Positions 12,601 to 25,767 of a stretch of DNA of 64,000 nt are shown one piece after another; the first letter of the stretch is position 1, and every line of letters begins with the position of its first letter. Position numbers and translations under genes: made by a program. The notes below the pieces were generated by a model. It ran no database searches. It was not told the DNA's origin and worked only from the letters and a program-made list of their open reading frames with translations. The stretch covers positions 10,842,530 through 10,906,529 of the forward strand of contig CAXKWD010000006.1 in NCBI GenBank assembly GCA_964059195.1, in the 5' to 3' direction. This DNA is from Ectobius pallidus. Its lineage: Eukaryota > Arthropoda > Insecta > Blattodea > Ectobiidae.

Positions 12601-15600
12601 CCTCGCCTGCTAGATATGCAATCTAACAGCTATATAACCTTCAGCTTGTCAGGCTGTGCAACCTATGTATTGCTAGGGCCATGTTTAGCGCCATTGCTTA
12701 ACTTTTTGGTTCCTATAACACTGGTTACGGTCCCTGACAAGTTGCTCTGAAGATATCATGCTCAGCACGGATGCTGGTTGCTGTGCTATGCAGGCAGTAG
12801 GCGGTACTGTGCCCATTCCTTAGATTCATATTGTTAGCAGGTTCCAGTATCTGTAAAGATAGATAGATAGTATTAGTGATGAATATTGACAAAAGTTCCG
12901 AGTTGAAGACAACAACTAGATAATGAAATGAACATTTCAAGACATAAGACTTAGTGCAAATAAGAATAAAGCTCATTGGTTATAATTAATCCCCAAACGA
13001 GCACACGAGAGTTGAGGACATGATTTTTATGGGTATGCGAGGAGAAAGACAATTGATTATAAGGTGAAATTTAATGGAACTGATACTTACACACCAATCT
13101 TCTTATCAGTAGTCCCTACCATAGAATTCTTGCCAAAACAACACCTCGCCTGCTAGCTATGCAATCTAACAGCTATATAACCTTCAGCTTGTCAGGCTGT
13201 GCAACCTATGTGTTGCTAGGGCCATGTTTAGCGCCATTGCTTAACTTTTTGGTTCCTATAACACTGGTTACGGTCCCTACAAGTTGCTCTGAAGATATCA
13301 AGCTCAGCACGGATGCTGGTTGCTGTGCTATGCAGGCAGTAGGCGGTACTGTGCCAATTCCTTAGATTGATATTGTTAGCAGGTTCCAGTATCTGTAAAG
13401 ATAGATAGATAGTATTAGTGATGAATATTGACAAAAGTTCCGAGTTGAAGACAACAACTAGATAATGAAATGAACATTTCAAGACATAAGACTTAGTGCA
13501 AATAAGAATAAAGCTCATTGGATATAATTAATCCCCAAACGAGCACACGAGAGTTGAGGACATGATTTTTATGGTTAAGCGGGTAGAGAGACAAATGAAT
13601 ATAAGGTGAAATTAATTGGAACTGATACTTACACACCAATCTTCTTATCAGTAGTCCGTACGATAGAATTCTTGCCAAAACAACACCTCGCCTGCTAGCT
13701 ATGCAATCTAGCAGCTATATAACCTTGAGCTTGTCAGGCTGTGCAACCTATGTGTTTCTAGGGCCATGTTTAGCGCCATTGCTTAACTTTTTGGTTCCTA
13801 TAACACTGGTTACGGTCCCTGACAAGTTGCTCTGAAGATATCAAGCTCAGCACGGATGCTGGTTGCTGTGCTATGCAGGCAGTAGGCGGTACTGTGCCCA
13901 TTCCTTAGATTGATATTGTTAGCAGGTTCCAGTATCTGTAAAGATAGATAGATAGTATTAGTGATGAATATTGACAAAAGTTCCGAGTTGAAGACAAAAA
14001 CTAGATAATGAAATGAACATTTCAAGACATAAGACTTAGTGCAAATAAGAATAAAGCTCATTGGATATAATTAATCCCCAAACGAGCACACGAGAGTTGA
14101 GGACATGATTTTTATGGGTATGCGAGTAGAAAGACAATTGATTATAAGGTGAAATTTAATGGAACTGATACTTACACACCAATCTTCTTATCAGTAGTCC
14201 CTACGATAGAATTCTTGCCAAAACAACACCTCGCCTGCTAGCTATGCAATCTAACAGCTATATAACCTTCAGCTTGTCAGGCTGTGCAACCTATGTGTTG
14301 CTAGGGCCATGTTTAGCGCCATTGCTTAACTTTTTGGTTCCTATAACACTGGTTACGGTCCCTACAAGTTGCTCTGAAGATATCAAGCTCAGCACGGATG
14401 CTGGTTGCTGTGCTATGCAGGCAGTAGGCGGTACTGTGCCAATTCCTTAGATTGATATTGTTAGCAGGTTCCAGTATCTGTAAAGATAGATAGATAGTAT
14501 TAGTGATGAATATTGACAAAAGTTCCGAGTTGAAGACAACAACTAGATAATGAAATGAACATTTCAAGACCTAAGACTTAGTGCAAATAAGAATAAAGCT
14601 CATTGGATATAATTAATCCCCAAACGAGCACACGAGAGTTGAGGACATGATTTTTATGGTTAAGCGGGTAGAAAGACAAATGAATATAAGGTGAAATTAA
14701 TTGGAACTGATACTTACACACCAATCTTCTTATCAGTAGTCCGTACGATAGAATTCTTGCCAAAACAACACCTCGCCTGCTAGCTATGCAATCTAGCAAC
14801 CTTCAGCTTGTCAGGCTGTGCAACCTATGTGTTGCTAGGGCCATGTTTAACGCCATTGCTTAACTTTTTGGTTCCTATAACACTGGTTACGGTCCCTGAC
14901 AAGTGTCTCTGAAGATATCAAGCTCAGCACGGATGCTGGTTGCTGTGCTATGCAGGCAGTAGGCGGTACTGTACCCATTCCTTAGATTGATATTGTTAGC
15001 AGGTTCCAGTATCTGTAAAGATAGATAGATAGTATTAGTGATGAATATTGACAAAATTTCCGAGTTGAAGATAACAACTGGATTATGAAATGAGCATTTC
15101 AAGAAATAGGACTTTATGCATATAACAATAAAGCTCATTGGATATAATTAATCCCCAAACGAGCACACGAGAGTTGAGGACATGATTTTTATGGTTAAGC
15201 GACTAGAAAGACAAATGAATATAAGGTGAAATTTAATGGAACTGATACTTACACACCAATCTTCTTATCAGTAGTCCGTACGATAGAATTCTTGCCAAAA
15301 CAACACCTCGCCTGCTAGCTATGCAATCTAACAGCTATATAACCTTCAGCTTGTCAGGCTGTGCAACCTATGTGTTGCTAGGGCCATGTTTAGCGCCATT
15401 GCTTAACTTTTTGGTTCCTATAACACTGGTTACGGTCCCTGACAAGTTGCTCTGAAGATATCAAGCTCAGCACGGATGCTGGTTGCTGTGCTATGCAGGC
15501 AGTAGGCGGTACTGTACCCATTCCTTAGATTGATTTTGTTAGCAGGTTCCAGTATCTGTAAAGATAGATAGATAGTATTAGTGATGGATATTGACAAAAG

Positions 15601-17753
15601 TTCCGAGTTGAAGATAACAAATAGATCATGAAATGAACATTTCAAGACATAGAACTTAATGCAAATAACAATAAAGCTCATTGGATATAATTAATCCCCA
15701 AACGAGCACACGAGAGTTGAGGACATGATTTTTATGGTTAAGCGACTAGAAAGACAAATGAATATAAGGTGAAATTTAATGGAACTGATACTTACACACC
15801 TATCTTCTTATCAGTAGTCCGTACGATAGAATTCTTGCCAAAACAACACCTCGCCTGCTAGCTATGCAATCTAACAGCTATATAACCTTCAGCTTGTCAG
15901 GCTGTGCAACCTATGTGTTGCTAGGGCCATGTTTAGCGCCATTGCTTAACTTTTTGGTTCCTATAACACTGGTTATGGTCCATGACAAGTTGCTCTGAAG
16001 ATATCAAGCTCAGCACGGATGCTGGTTGCTGTGCTATGCAGGCAGTAGGCGGTACTGTACCCATTCCTTAGACTGATTTTGTTAGCAGGTTCCAGTATCT
16101 GTAAAGTATTAGTGATGCATATTGACAAAAGTTCGGAGTTGAAGATAACAACTAGATCATGAAATTAATATTTCTAGACATAGGACTTAATGCAAATAAC
16201 AATAAAGCTCATTGGATATAATTAATCCCCAAACGAGCACACGAGAGTTGAGGACATGATTTTTATGGTTAAGCGGGTAGAAAGACAAATGAATATAAGG
16301 TGAAATTAATTGGAACTGATACTTACACACCAATCTTCTTATCAGTAGTCCGTACGATAGAATTCTTGCCAAAACAACACCTCGCCTGCTAGCTATGCAA
16401 TCTAGCAGCTATATAACCTTGAGCTTGTCAGGCTGTGCAACCTATGTGTTGCTAGGGCCATGTTTAGCGCCATTGCTTAACTTTTTGGTTCCTATAACAC
16501 TGGTTACGGTCCCTGACAAGTTGCTCTGAAGATATCAAGCTCAGCACGGATGCTGGTTGCTGTGCTATGCAGGCAGTAGGCGGTACTGTGCCCATTCCTT
16601 AGATTCATATTGTTAGCAGGTTCCAGTATCTGTAAAGATAGATAGATAGTATTAGTGATGAATATTGACAAAAGTTCCGAGTTGAAGACAACAACTAGAT
16701 AATGAAATGAACATTTCAAGACATAAGACTTAGTGCAAATAAGAATAAAGCTCATTGGATATAATTAATCCCCAAACGAGCACACGAGAGTTGAGGACAT
16801 GATTTTTATGGGTATGCGAGTAGAAAGACAATTGATTATAAGGTGAAATTTAATGGAACTGATACTTACACACCAATCTTCTTATCAGTAGTCCCTACGA
16901 TAGAATTCTTGCCAAAACAACACCTCGCCTGCTAGCTATGCAATCTAACAGCTATATAACCTTCAACTTGTCAGGCTGTGCCACCTATGTGTTGCTAGGG
17001 CCATGTTTAGCGCCATTGCTTAACTTTTTGGTTCCTATAACACTGGTTACGGTCCCTACAAGTTGCTCTGAAGATATCAAGCTCAGCACGGATGCTGGTT
17101 GCTGTGCTATGTAGGCAGTAGGCGGTTCTGTGCCAATTCCTTAGATTGATATTGTTAGCAGGTTCCAGTATCTGTAAAGATAGATAGATAGTATTAGTGA
17201 TGAATATTGACAAAAGTTCCGAGTTGAAGACAACAACTAGATAATGAAATGAACATTTCAAGACCTAAGACTTAGTGCAAATAAGAATAAAGCTCATTGG
17301 ATATAATTAATCCCCAAACGAGCACACGAGAGTTGAGGACATGATTTTTATGGTTAAGCGGGTAGAAAGACAAATGAATATAAGGTGAAATTTAATGGAA
17401 CTGATACTTACACACCAATCTTCTTATCAGTAGTCCGTACGATAGAATTCTTGCCAAAACAACACCTAGCCTGCTAGCTATGCAATCTAACAGCTATATA
17501 ACCTTCAACTTGTCAGGCTGTGCCACCTATGTGTTGCTAGGGCCATGTTTAGCGCCATTGCTTAACTTTTTGGTTCCTATAACACTGGTTACGGTCCCTA
17601 CAAGTTGCTCTGAAGATATCAAGCTCAGCACGGATGCTGGTTGCTGTGCTATGCAGGCAGTAGGCGGTACTGTACCCATTCCTTAGACTGATTTTGTAAG
17701 TAGGTTCCAGTATCTGTAAAAATAGATGGAGAGTATTAGTGATGCATATTGAC
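9659..17753. repeat. Large satellite duplication, copy A (~8.1 kb)
   Basis: This segment is almost identical to the sequence that directly follows it. Matching landmarks are 8095 bp apart at the left end (for example GTAAGTAGGTTCCAG at about 9601 and 17697). They are 7553 bp apart through most of the length (11121 and 18674, 15430 and 22983) and 7010 bp apart at the right end (17007 and 24017). The two steps of about one monomer show that copy A retains a monomer near 10.3-10.8 kb and another near 16.2-16.8 kb that copy B lacks. Boundaries are given in the monomer register used here (starting at AAAAGTTC); the true breakpoint lies within about 100 bp upstream. Confidence 0.9.
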
Positions 17754-20700
17754 AAAAGTTCGGAGTTGAAGATAACAACTAGATCATGAAATTAATATTT
17801 CTAGACATAGGACTTAATGCAAATAACAATAAAGCTCATTGGATATAATTAATCCCCAAACGAGCACACGAGAGTTGAGGACATGATTTTTATGGGTATG
17901 CGAGTAAAAAGACAAATGAATATAAGGTGATATTTAATGGAACTGATACTTACACACCAATCTTCTTATCAGTAGTCCGTACGATAGAATACTTGCCAAA
18001 AGAACACCTCGCCTGCTAGATATGCAATCTAACAGCTATATAACCTTCAGATTGTCAGGCTGTGCAACTTATGTGTTGCTAGGGCCATGTTTAGCGCCAT
18101 TGCTTAACTTTTTGGTTCCTATAACACTGGTTACGGTCCCTGACAAGTTGCTCTGAAGATATCAAGATCAGCCCGGATGCTGGTTGCAGTGCTATGCAGG
18201 AAGTAGGCGGTACTGTGCCCATTCCTTAGATTCATATTGTTAGCAGGTTCCAGTATCTGTAAAGATAGATAGATAGTATTAGTGATGAATATTGACAAAA
18301 GTTCCGAGTTGAAGACAACAACTAGATAATGAAATGAACATTTCAAGACATAAGACTTAGTGCAAATAAGAATAAAGCTCATTGGATATAATTAATCCCC
18401 AAACGAGCACACGAGAGTTGAGGACATGATTTTTATGGTTAAGCGGGTAGAAAGACAAATGAATATAAGGTGAAATTAATTGGAACTGATACTTACACAC
18501 CAATCTTCTTATCAGTAGTCCGTACGATAGAAATCTTGCCAAAACAACACCTCGCCTGCTAGCTATGCAATCTAGCAGCTATATAACCTTGAGCTTGTCA
18601 GGCTGTGCAACCTATGTGTTTCTAGGGCCATGTTTAGCTCCATTGCTTAACATTTTGGTTCCTATAACACTGGTTACGGTCCCTGACAAGTTGCTCTGAA
18701 GATATCAAGCTCAGCACGGATGCTGGTTGCTGTGCTATGCAGGCAGTAGGCGGTACTGTGCCCATTCCTTAGATTGATATTGTTAGCAGGTTCCAGTATC
18801 TGTAAAGATAGATAGATAGTATTAGTGATGAATATTGACAAAAGTTCCGAGTTGAAGACAACAACTAGATAATGAAATGAACATTTCAAGACATAAGACT
18901 TAGTGCAAATAAGAATAAAGCTCATTGGATATAATTAATCCCCAAACGAGCACACGAGAGTTGAGGACATGATTTTTATGGGTATGCGAGTAGAAAGACA
19001 ATTGATTATAATATGAAATTTAATGGAACTGATACTTACACACCAATCTTCTTATCAGTAGTCCCTACGATAGAATTCTTGCCAAAACAACACCTCGCCT
19101 GCTAGCTATGCAATCTAACAGCTATATAACCTTCAGCTTGTCAGGCTGTGCAACCTATGTGTTGCTAGGGCCATGTTTAGCGCCATTGCTTAACTTTTTG
19201 GTTCCTATAACACTGGTTACGGTCCCTACAAGTTGCTCTGAAGATATCAAGCTCAGCACGGATGCTGGTTGCTGTGCTATGCAGGCAGTAGGCGGTACTG
19301 TGCCAATTCCTTAGATTGATATTGTTAGCAGGTTCCAGTATCTGTAAAGATAGATAGATAGTATTAGTGATGAATATTGACAAAAGTTCCGAGTTGAAGA
19401 CAACAACTAGATAATGAAATGAACATTTCAAGACATATGACTTAGTGCAAATAAGAATAAAGCTCATTGGTTATAATTAATCCCCAAACGAGCACACGAG
19501 GTTAAGGTTAAGCGTGAAGAAAGACAAATGAATATAAGGTGAAATTAATTGGAACTGATACTTACACACCAATCTTCTTATCAGTAGTCCGTACGATAGA
19601 ATTCTTGCCAAAACAACACCTCGCCTGCTAGCTATGCAATCTAGCAACCTTCAGCTTGTCAGGCTGTGCAACCTATGTGTTGCTAGGGCCATGTTTAACG
19701 CCATTGCTTAACTTTTTGGTTCCTATAACACTGGTTACGGTCCCTGACAAGTTCCTCTGAAGATATCAAGCTCAGCACGGATGCTGGTTGCTGTGCTATG
19801 CAGGCAGTAGGCGGTACTGTGCCCATTCCTTAGATTCATATTGTTAGCAGGTTCCAGTATCTGTAAAGATAGATAGATAGTATTAGTGATGAATATTGAC
19901 AAAAGTTCCGAGTTGAAGACAACAACTAGATAATGAAATGAACATTTCAAGACATATGACTTAGTGCAAATAAGAATAAAGCTCATTGGTTATAATTAAT
20001 CCCCAAACGAGCACACGAGAGTTGAGGACATGATTTTTATGGGTATGCGAGTAGAAAGACAAATGAATATAAGGTGATATTTAATGGAACTGATACTTAC
20101 ACACCAATCTTCTTATCAGTAGTCCGTACGATAGAATTCTTGCCAAAAGAACACCTCGCCTGCTAGATATGCAATCTAACAGCTATATAACCTTCAGCTT
20201 GTCAGGCTGTGCAACCTATGTATTGCTAGGGCCATGTTTAGCGCCATTGCTTAACTTTTTGGTTCCTATAACACTGGTTACGGTCCCTGACAAGTTGCTC
20301 TGAAGATATCATGCTCAGCACGGATGCTGGTTGCTGTGCTATGCAGGCAGTAGGCGGTACTGTGCCCATTCCTTAGATTCATATTGTTAGCAGGTTCCAG
20401 TATCTGTAAAGATAGATAGATAGTATTAGTGATGAATATTGACAAAAGTTCCGAGTTGAAGACAACAACTAGATAATGAAATGAACATTTCAAGACATAA
20501 GACTTAGTGCAAATAAGAATAAAGCTCATTGGTTATAATTAATCCCCAAACGAGCACACGAGAGTTGAGGACATGATTTTTATGGGTATGCGAGGAGAAA
20601 GACAATTGATTATAAGGTGAAATTTAATGGAACTGATACTTACACACCAATCTTCTTATCAGTAGTCCCTACCATAGAATTCTTGCCAAAACAACACCTC

Positions 20701-23700
20701 GCCTGCTAGCTATGCAATCTAACAGCTATATAACCTTCAGCTTGTCAGGCTGTGCAACCTATGTGTTGCTAGGGCCATGTTTAGCGCCATTGCTTAACTT
20801 TTTGGTTCCTATAACACTGGTTACGGTCCCTACAAGTTGCTCTGAAGATATCAAGCTCAGCACGGATGCTGGTTGCTGTGCTATGCAGGCAGTAGGCGGT
20901 ACTGTGCCAATTCCTTAGATTGATATTGTTAGCAGGTTCCAGTATCTGTAAAGATAGATAGATAGTATTAGTGATGAATATTGACAAAAGTTCCGAGTTG
21001 AAGACAACAACTAGATAATGAAATGAACATTTCAAGACATAAGACTTAGTGCAAATAAGAATAAAGCTCATTGGATATAATTAATCCCCAAACGAGCACA
21101 CGAGAGTTGAGGACATGATTTTTATGGTTAAGCGGGTAGAGAGACAAATGAATATAAGGTGAAATTAATTGGAACTGATACTTACACACCAATCTTCTTA
21201 TCAGTAGTCCGTACGATAGAATTCTTGCCAAAACAACACCTCGCCTGCTAGCTATGCAATCTAGCAGCTATATAACCTTGAGCTTGTCAGGCTGTGCAAC
21301 CTATGTGTTTCTAGGGCCATGTTTAGCGCCATTGCTTAACTTTTTGGTTCCTATAACACTGGTTACGGTCCCTGACAAGTTGCTCTGAAGATATCAAGCT
21401 CAGCACGGATGCTGGTTGCTGTGCTATGCAGGCAGTAGGCGGTACTGTGCCCATTCCTTAGATTGATATTGTTAGCAGGTTCCAGTATCTGTAAAGATAG
21501 ATAGATAGTATTAGTGATGAATATTGACAAAAGTTCCGAGTTGAAGACAAAAACTAGATAATGAAATGAACATTTCAAGACATAAGACTTAGTGCAAATA
21601 AGAATAAAGCTCATTGGATATAATTAATCCCCAAACGAGCACACGAGAGTTGAGGACATGATTTTTATGGGTATGCGAGTAGAAAGACAATTGATTATAA
21701 GGTGAAATTTAATGGAACTGATACTTACACACCAATCTTCTTATCAGTAGTCCCTACGATAGAATTCTTGCCAAAACAACACCTCGCCTGCTAGCTATGC
21801 AATCTAACAGCTATATAACCTTCAGCTTGTCAGGCTGTGCAACCTATGTGTTGCTAGGGCCATGTTTAGCGCCATTGCTTAACTTTTTGGTTCCTATAAC
21901 ACTGGTTACGGTCCCTACAAGTTGCTCTGAAGATATCAAGCTCAGCACGGATGCTGGTTGCTGTGCTATGCAGGCAGTAGGCGGTACTGTGCCAATTCCT
22001 TAGATTGATATTGTTAGCAGGTTCCAGTATCTGTAAAGATAGATAGATAGTATTAGTGATGAATATTGACAAAAGTTCCGAGTTGAAGACAACAACTAGA
22101 TAATGAAATGAACATTTCAAGACCTAAGACTTAGTGCAAATAAGAATAAAGCTCATTGGATATAATTAATCCCCAAACGAGCACACGAGAGTTGAGGACA
22201 TGATTTTTATGGTTAAGCGGGTAGAAAGACAAATGAATATAAGGTGAAATTAATTGGAACTGATACTTACACACCAATCTTCTTATCAGTAGTCCGTACG
22301 ATAGAATTCTTGCCAAAACAACACCTCGCCTGCTAGCTATGCAATCTAGCAACCTTCAGCTTGTCAGGCTGTGCAACCTATGTGTTGCTAGGGCCATGTT
22401 TAACGCCATTGCTTAACTTTTTGGTTCCTATAACACTGGTTACGGTCCCTGACAAGTGTCTCTGAAGATATCAAGCTCAGCACGGATGCTGGTTGCTGTG
22501 CTATGCAGGCAGTAGGCGGTACTGTACCCATTCCTTAGATTGATATTGTTAGCAGGTTCCAGTATCTGTAAAGATAGATAGATAGTATTAGTGATGAATA
22601 TTGACAAAATTTCCGAGTTGAAGATAACAACTGGATTATGAAATGAGCATTTCAAGAAATAGGACTTTATGCATATAACAATAAAGCTCATTGGATATAA
22701 TTAATCCCCAAACGAGCACACGAGAGTTGAGGACATGATTTTTATGGTTAAGCGACTAGAAAGACAAATGAATATAAGGTGAAATTTAATGGAACTGATA
22801 CTTACACACCAATCTTCTTATCAGTAGTCCGTACGATAGAATTCTTGCCAAAACAACACCTCGCCTGCTAGCTATGCAATCTAACAGCTATATAACCTTC
22901 AGCTTGTCAGGCTGTGCAACCTATGTGTTGCTAGGGCCATGTTTAGCGCCATTGCTTAACTTTTTGGTTCCTATAACACTGGTTACGGTCCCTGACAAGT
23001 TGCTCTGAAGATATCAAGCTCAGCACGGATGCTGGTTGCTGTGCTATGCAGGCAGTAGGCGGTACTGTACCCATTCCTTAGATTGATTTTGTTAGCAGGT
23101 TCCAGTATCTGTAAAGATAGATAGATAGTATTAGTGATGGATATTGACAAAAGTTCCGAGTTGAAGATAACAAATAGATCATGAAATGAACATTTCAAGA
23201 CATAGAACTTAATGCAAATAACAATAAAGCTCATTGGATATAATTAATCCCCAAACGAGCACACGAGAGTTGAGGACATGATTTTTATGGTTAAGCGACT
23301 AGAAAGACAAATGAATATAAGGTGAAATTTAATGGAACTGATACTTACACACCTATCTTCTTATCAGTAGTCCGTACGATAGAATTCTTGCCAAAACAAC
23401 ACCTCGCCTGCTAGCTATGCAATCTAACAGCTATATAACCTTCAGCTTGTCAGGCTGTGCAACCTATGTGTTGCTAGGGCCATGTTTAGCGCCATTGCTT
23501 AACTTTTTGGTTCCTATAACACTGGTTATGGTCCATGACAAGTTGCTCTGAAGATATCAAGCTCAGCACGGATGCTGGTTGCTGTGCTATGCAGGCAGTA
23601 GGCGGTACTGTACCCATTCCTTAGACTGATTTTGTTAGCAGGTTCCAGTATCTGTAAAGTATTAGTGATGCATATTGACAAAAGTTCGGAGTTGAAGATA

Positions 23701-24660
23701 ACAACTAGATCATGAAATTAATATTTCTAGACATAGGACTTAATGCAAATAACAATAAAGCTCATTGGATATAATTAATCCACAAACGAGCACACGAGAG
23801 TTGAGGACATGATTTTTATGGTTAAGCGGGTAGAAAGACAAATGAATATAAGGTGAAATTTAATGGAACTGATACTTACACACCAATCTTCTTATCAGTA
23901 GTCCCTACGATAGAATTCTTGCCTAAACAACACCTCGCCTGCTAGCTATGCAATCTAACAGCTATATAACCTTCAACTTGTCAGGCTGTGCCACCTATGT
24001 GTTGCTAGGGCCATGTTTAGCGCCATTGCTTAACTTTTTGGTTCCTATAACACTGGTTACGGTCCCTACAAGTTGCTCTGAAGATATCAAGCTCAGCACG
24101 GATGCTGGTTGCTGTGCTATGTAGGCAGTAGGCGGTTCTGTGCCAATTCCTTAGATTGATATTGTTAGCAGGTTCCAGTATCTGTAAAGATAGATAGATA
24201 GTATTAGTGATGAATATTGACAAAAGTTCCGAGTTGAAGACAACAACTAGATAATGAAATGAACATTTCAAGACCTAAGACTTAGTGCAAATAAGAATAA
24301 AGCTCATTGGATATAATTAATCCCCAAACGAGCACACGAGAGTTGAGGACATGATTTTTATGGTTAAGCGGGTAGAAAGACAAATGAATATAAGGTGAAA
24401 TTTAATGGAACTGATACTTACACACCAATCTTCTTATCAGTAGTCCGTACGATAGAATTCTTGCCAAAACAACACCTAGCCTGCTAGCTATGCAATCTAA
24501 CAGCTATATAACCTTCAACTTGTCAGGCTGTGCCACCTATGTGTTGCTAGGGCCATGTTTAGCGCCATTGCTTAACTTTTTGGTTCCTATAACACTGGTT
24601 ACGGTCCCTACAAGTTGCTCTGAAGATATCAAGCTCAGCACGGATGCTGGTTGCTGTGCT
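17754..24660. repeat. Large satellite duplication, copy B (~6.9 kb)
   Basis: Second copy of the segment at 9659-17753, directly adjacent and in the same orientation. It is shorter by two monomers, lost by fusions between neighbouring monomers at about 18.3 kb and about 23.8 kb. Between those points only scattered single-base differences are seen, for example CCACAAACG at 23781 against CCCCAAACG in copy A. Copy B ends where the short non-satellite block begins. Unequal crossing-over is the simplest origin. Confidence 0.88.
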
Positions 24661-24699
24661 ATGCAGGCAGTAAGTGGTACTGTGCCCATTCCCTAGGTA

Positions 24700-25033
24700 A
24701 CTTATACTATAGAATAATACGTCTTAGACAAATGTATAAATTGGGAAGGGTGTACAACTGCAGAGACGAAATTAGGAAAGAAAAATTAATAATAATGTAT
24801 TTGTATACGTTTCAGGTAGCCATAGATGAAATTCACCAGTATGATACTCGATCAAAATTAAATATATACACAACAAGATACAACACAGAAACAGCAAACA
24901 GGGATCCCTACGTAATTAGGGTACAGTTCTATAATAAATCACAAAACATCTTAAAACTGTGCACTGGGGAAAAAATTACTATTTAAAAAGTTGCCTTTGT
25001 GAAAAAACACTTTACAGGAACGATGAACTCTAA
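24700..25033 (+). pseudogene. LINE reverse transcriptase C-terminal fragment in S1
   Basis: The forward frame reads through CRDEIRKEKLIIMYLY, then HQYDTRSK, then DPYVIRVQFYNK. These match in order the region after the RT palm in Jockey/CR1-type non-LTR retrotransposons: a C-R-x-L-F-K-x-L-x-I-L-T-x-x-x-L-Y-I-Y-like strand, an H-x-Y-x-T-R motif, and a closing Y-N-K-L-P-like strand. The frame stops at about 24986; a one-base shift restores the usual end (KSCLCEKTLYRNDEL, stop at 25031-25033). The upstream W-G region present in the long blocks is missing. Unlike the long copies, S1 has TCA rather than TGA at 24939-24941, so it lacks that nonsense change. No RT catalytic motif is present. The clade within the Jockey/CR1 group is uncertain. 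Confidence 0.75.
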
Positions 25034-25293
25034 ATTAGATAAAGGCCTAGGATAAATAGTTCTATGATACCTGTCAAATAAATAATATACTCTGGTATGA
25101 TCGTAATATTTGTAATTACATTTATTTGTTGATATGTTCAAAACCACTATGTAACTAACACTTTGGATGAAATATAGTTGACTTTAATATTAATATTAAT
25201 ATTATTACTATTACTAGGTTGCAATGTCACAATTACAATATTATCTAAAGGTCGCATTCTTTTTAAGTGATGCTGTAGATTGCTGTATCCCTA

Positions 25294-25335
25294 AAGAGAG
25301 AGTGCGTGCGTGAGAGAGAGACAGAGAGAGAGATG
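25294..25335. repeat. GA/GT-rich simple repeat in S1
   Basis: An alternating GAGAGAG, GTGCGTGCGTG, GAGAGAGAGA stretch of about 40 bp within the S1 block, conserved in all three long copies of the block. Confidence 0.85.
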
Positions 25336-25767
25336 GAGTCATGGGACATTGAATAAATGCCACACATATTGCTTCTATGTACTAAAATCAAGGTAATACC
25401 TAGGAAGTTTCTGAAGTCTTCTGAAGTTTCGTGTAGTCGATACTCTTCCTCACAGCTGTCCAATTTCTGGAAACCAGTGACGTTATTGAAACACAGTGTA
25501 GTCAATTCCTTTCCTCGCTCCTTTTCAATTCCTGGAAACAAAATACATTGTTGTTATCATTTGTCCTCCCCAGTTAGGATTTCCAAAATGTAGTTGAACA
25601 TTGCTCAATTTATTGTAGTACAATCTCGTGGCAAAGAGAATCTTAACATTATGCCTATTTATTTCGGATATTAAACATACATAAATCTTACGAGCTTCAA
25701 AAACTTATTGTTGAACATACTCTCTTAAAGTGTAAGTGGGTGATTGAACTGAAGAATATACATATTT

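Larger units (their letters stand above)
4229..24699. repeat. Satellite array 1, ~543-bp monomer, about 38 copies
   Basis: Head-to-tail repeats of a ~543-bp monomer begin abruptly within AAGATATTGACAAAAGTTCC and run about 20.5 kb. Each monomer carries constant blocks such as CTGTGCTATGCAGGCAGTA, TTAATCCCCAAACGAGCACA and CACCTCGCCTGCTAGC. Nearly all have one EcoRI site (GAATTC) and one NheI site (GCTAGC). Monomer lengths vary through small deletions: 542 bp where CCCTGACAAG is CCCTACAAG, about 519 bp around 11946-12100, and about 531 bp where part of the GATA tract is lost (8549, 16106). The frames of 61, 68, 83 and 96 codons seen in most copies are by-products of the repeat; many start only at non-ATG codons. 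The left half (4.2-9.5 kb) is more heterogeneous than the right half, which is built from a recent large duplication. Confidence 0.97.
24700..25767. repeat. Short copy of the non-satellite block (S1)
   Basis: A 1.07-kb interruption of the satellite. It is homologous to the internal part of the long blocks (28330-29403 in the first one) but lacks their left ~570 bp and right ~1.4 kb. It enters from the satellite at ATTCCCTAGGTA and returns to it at CTGATACTTACACACC, skipping roughly half a monomer. The block is flanked by ACTTATACT at 24700-24708 and 25772-25780. It contains the C-terminal piece of a LINE reverse transcriptase, a GA/GT-rich simple repeat and otherwise unrecognised AT-rich DNA. 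Forward and reverse frames at 25263-25593 overlap each other and show no domain. Confidence 0.85.

Noticed and set aside
4229..24699. CRISPR-like array because of the regular repetition
   Set aside because: The repeat unit is about 543 bp with no unique spacers and no cas genes, and the surrounding sequence is eukaryotic. It is a tandem satellite.
25263..25593. Overlapping opposite-strand frames (92 and 78 codons) in S1 and their copies in L1-L3
   Set aside because: They overlap each other on opposite strands, include the GA/GT simple repeat and have no recognisable motif.
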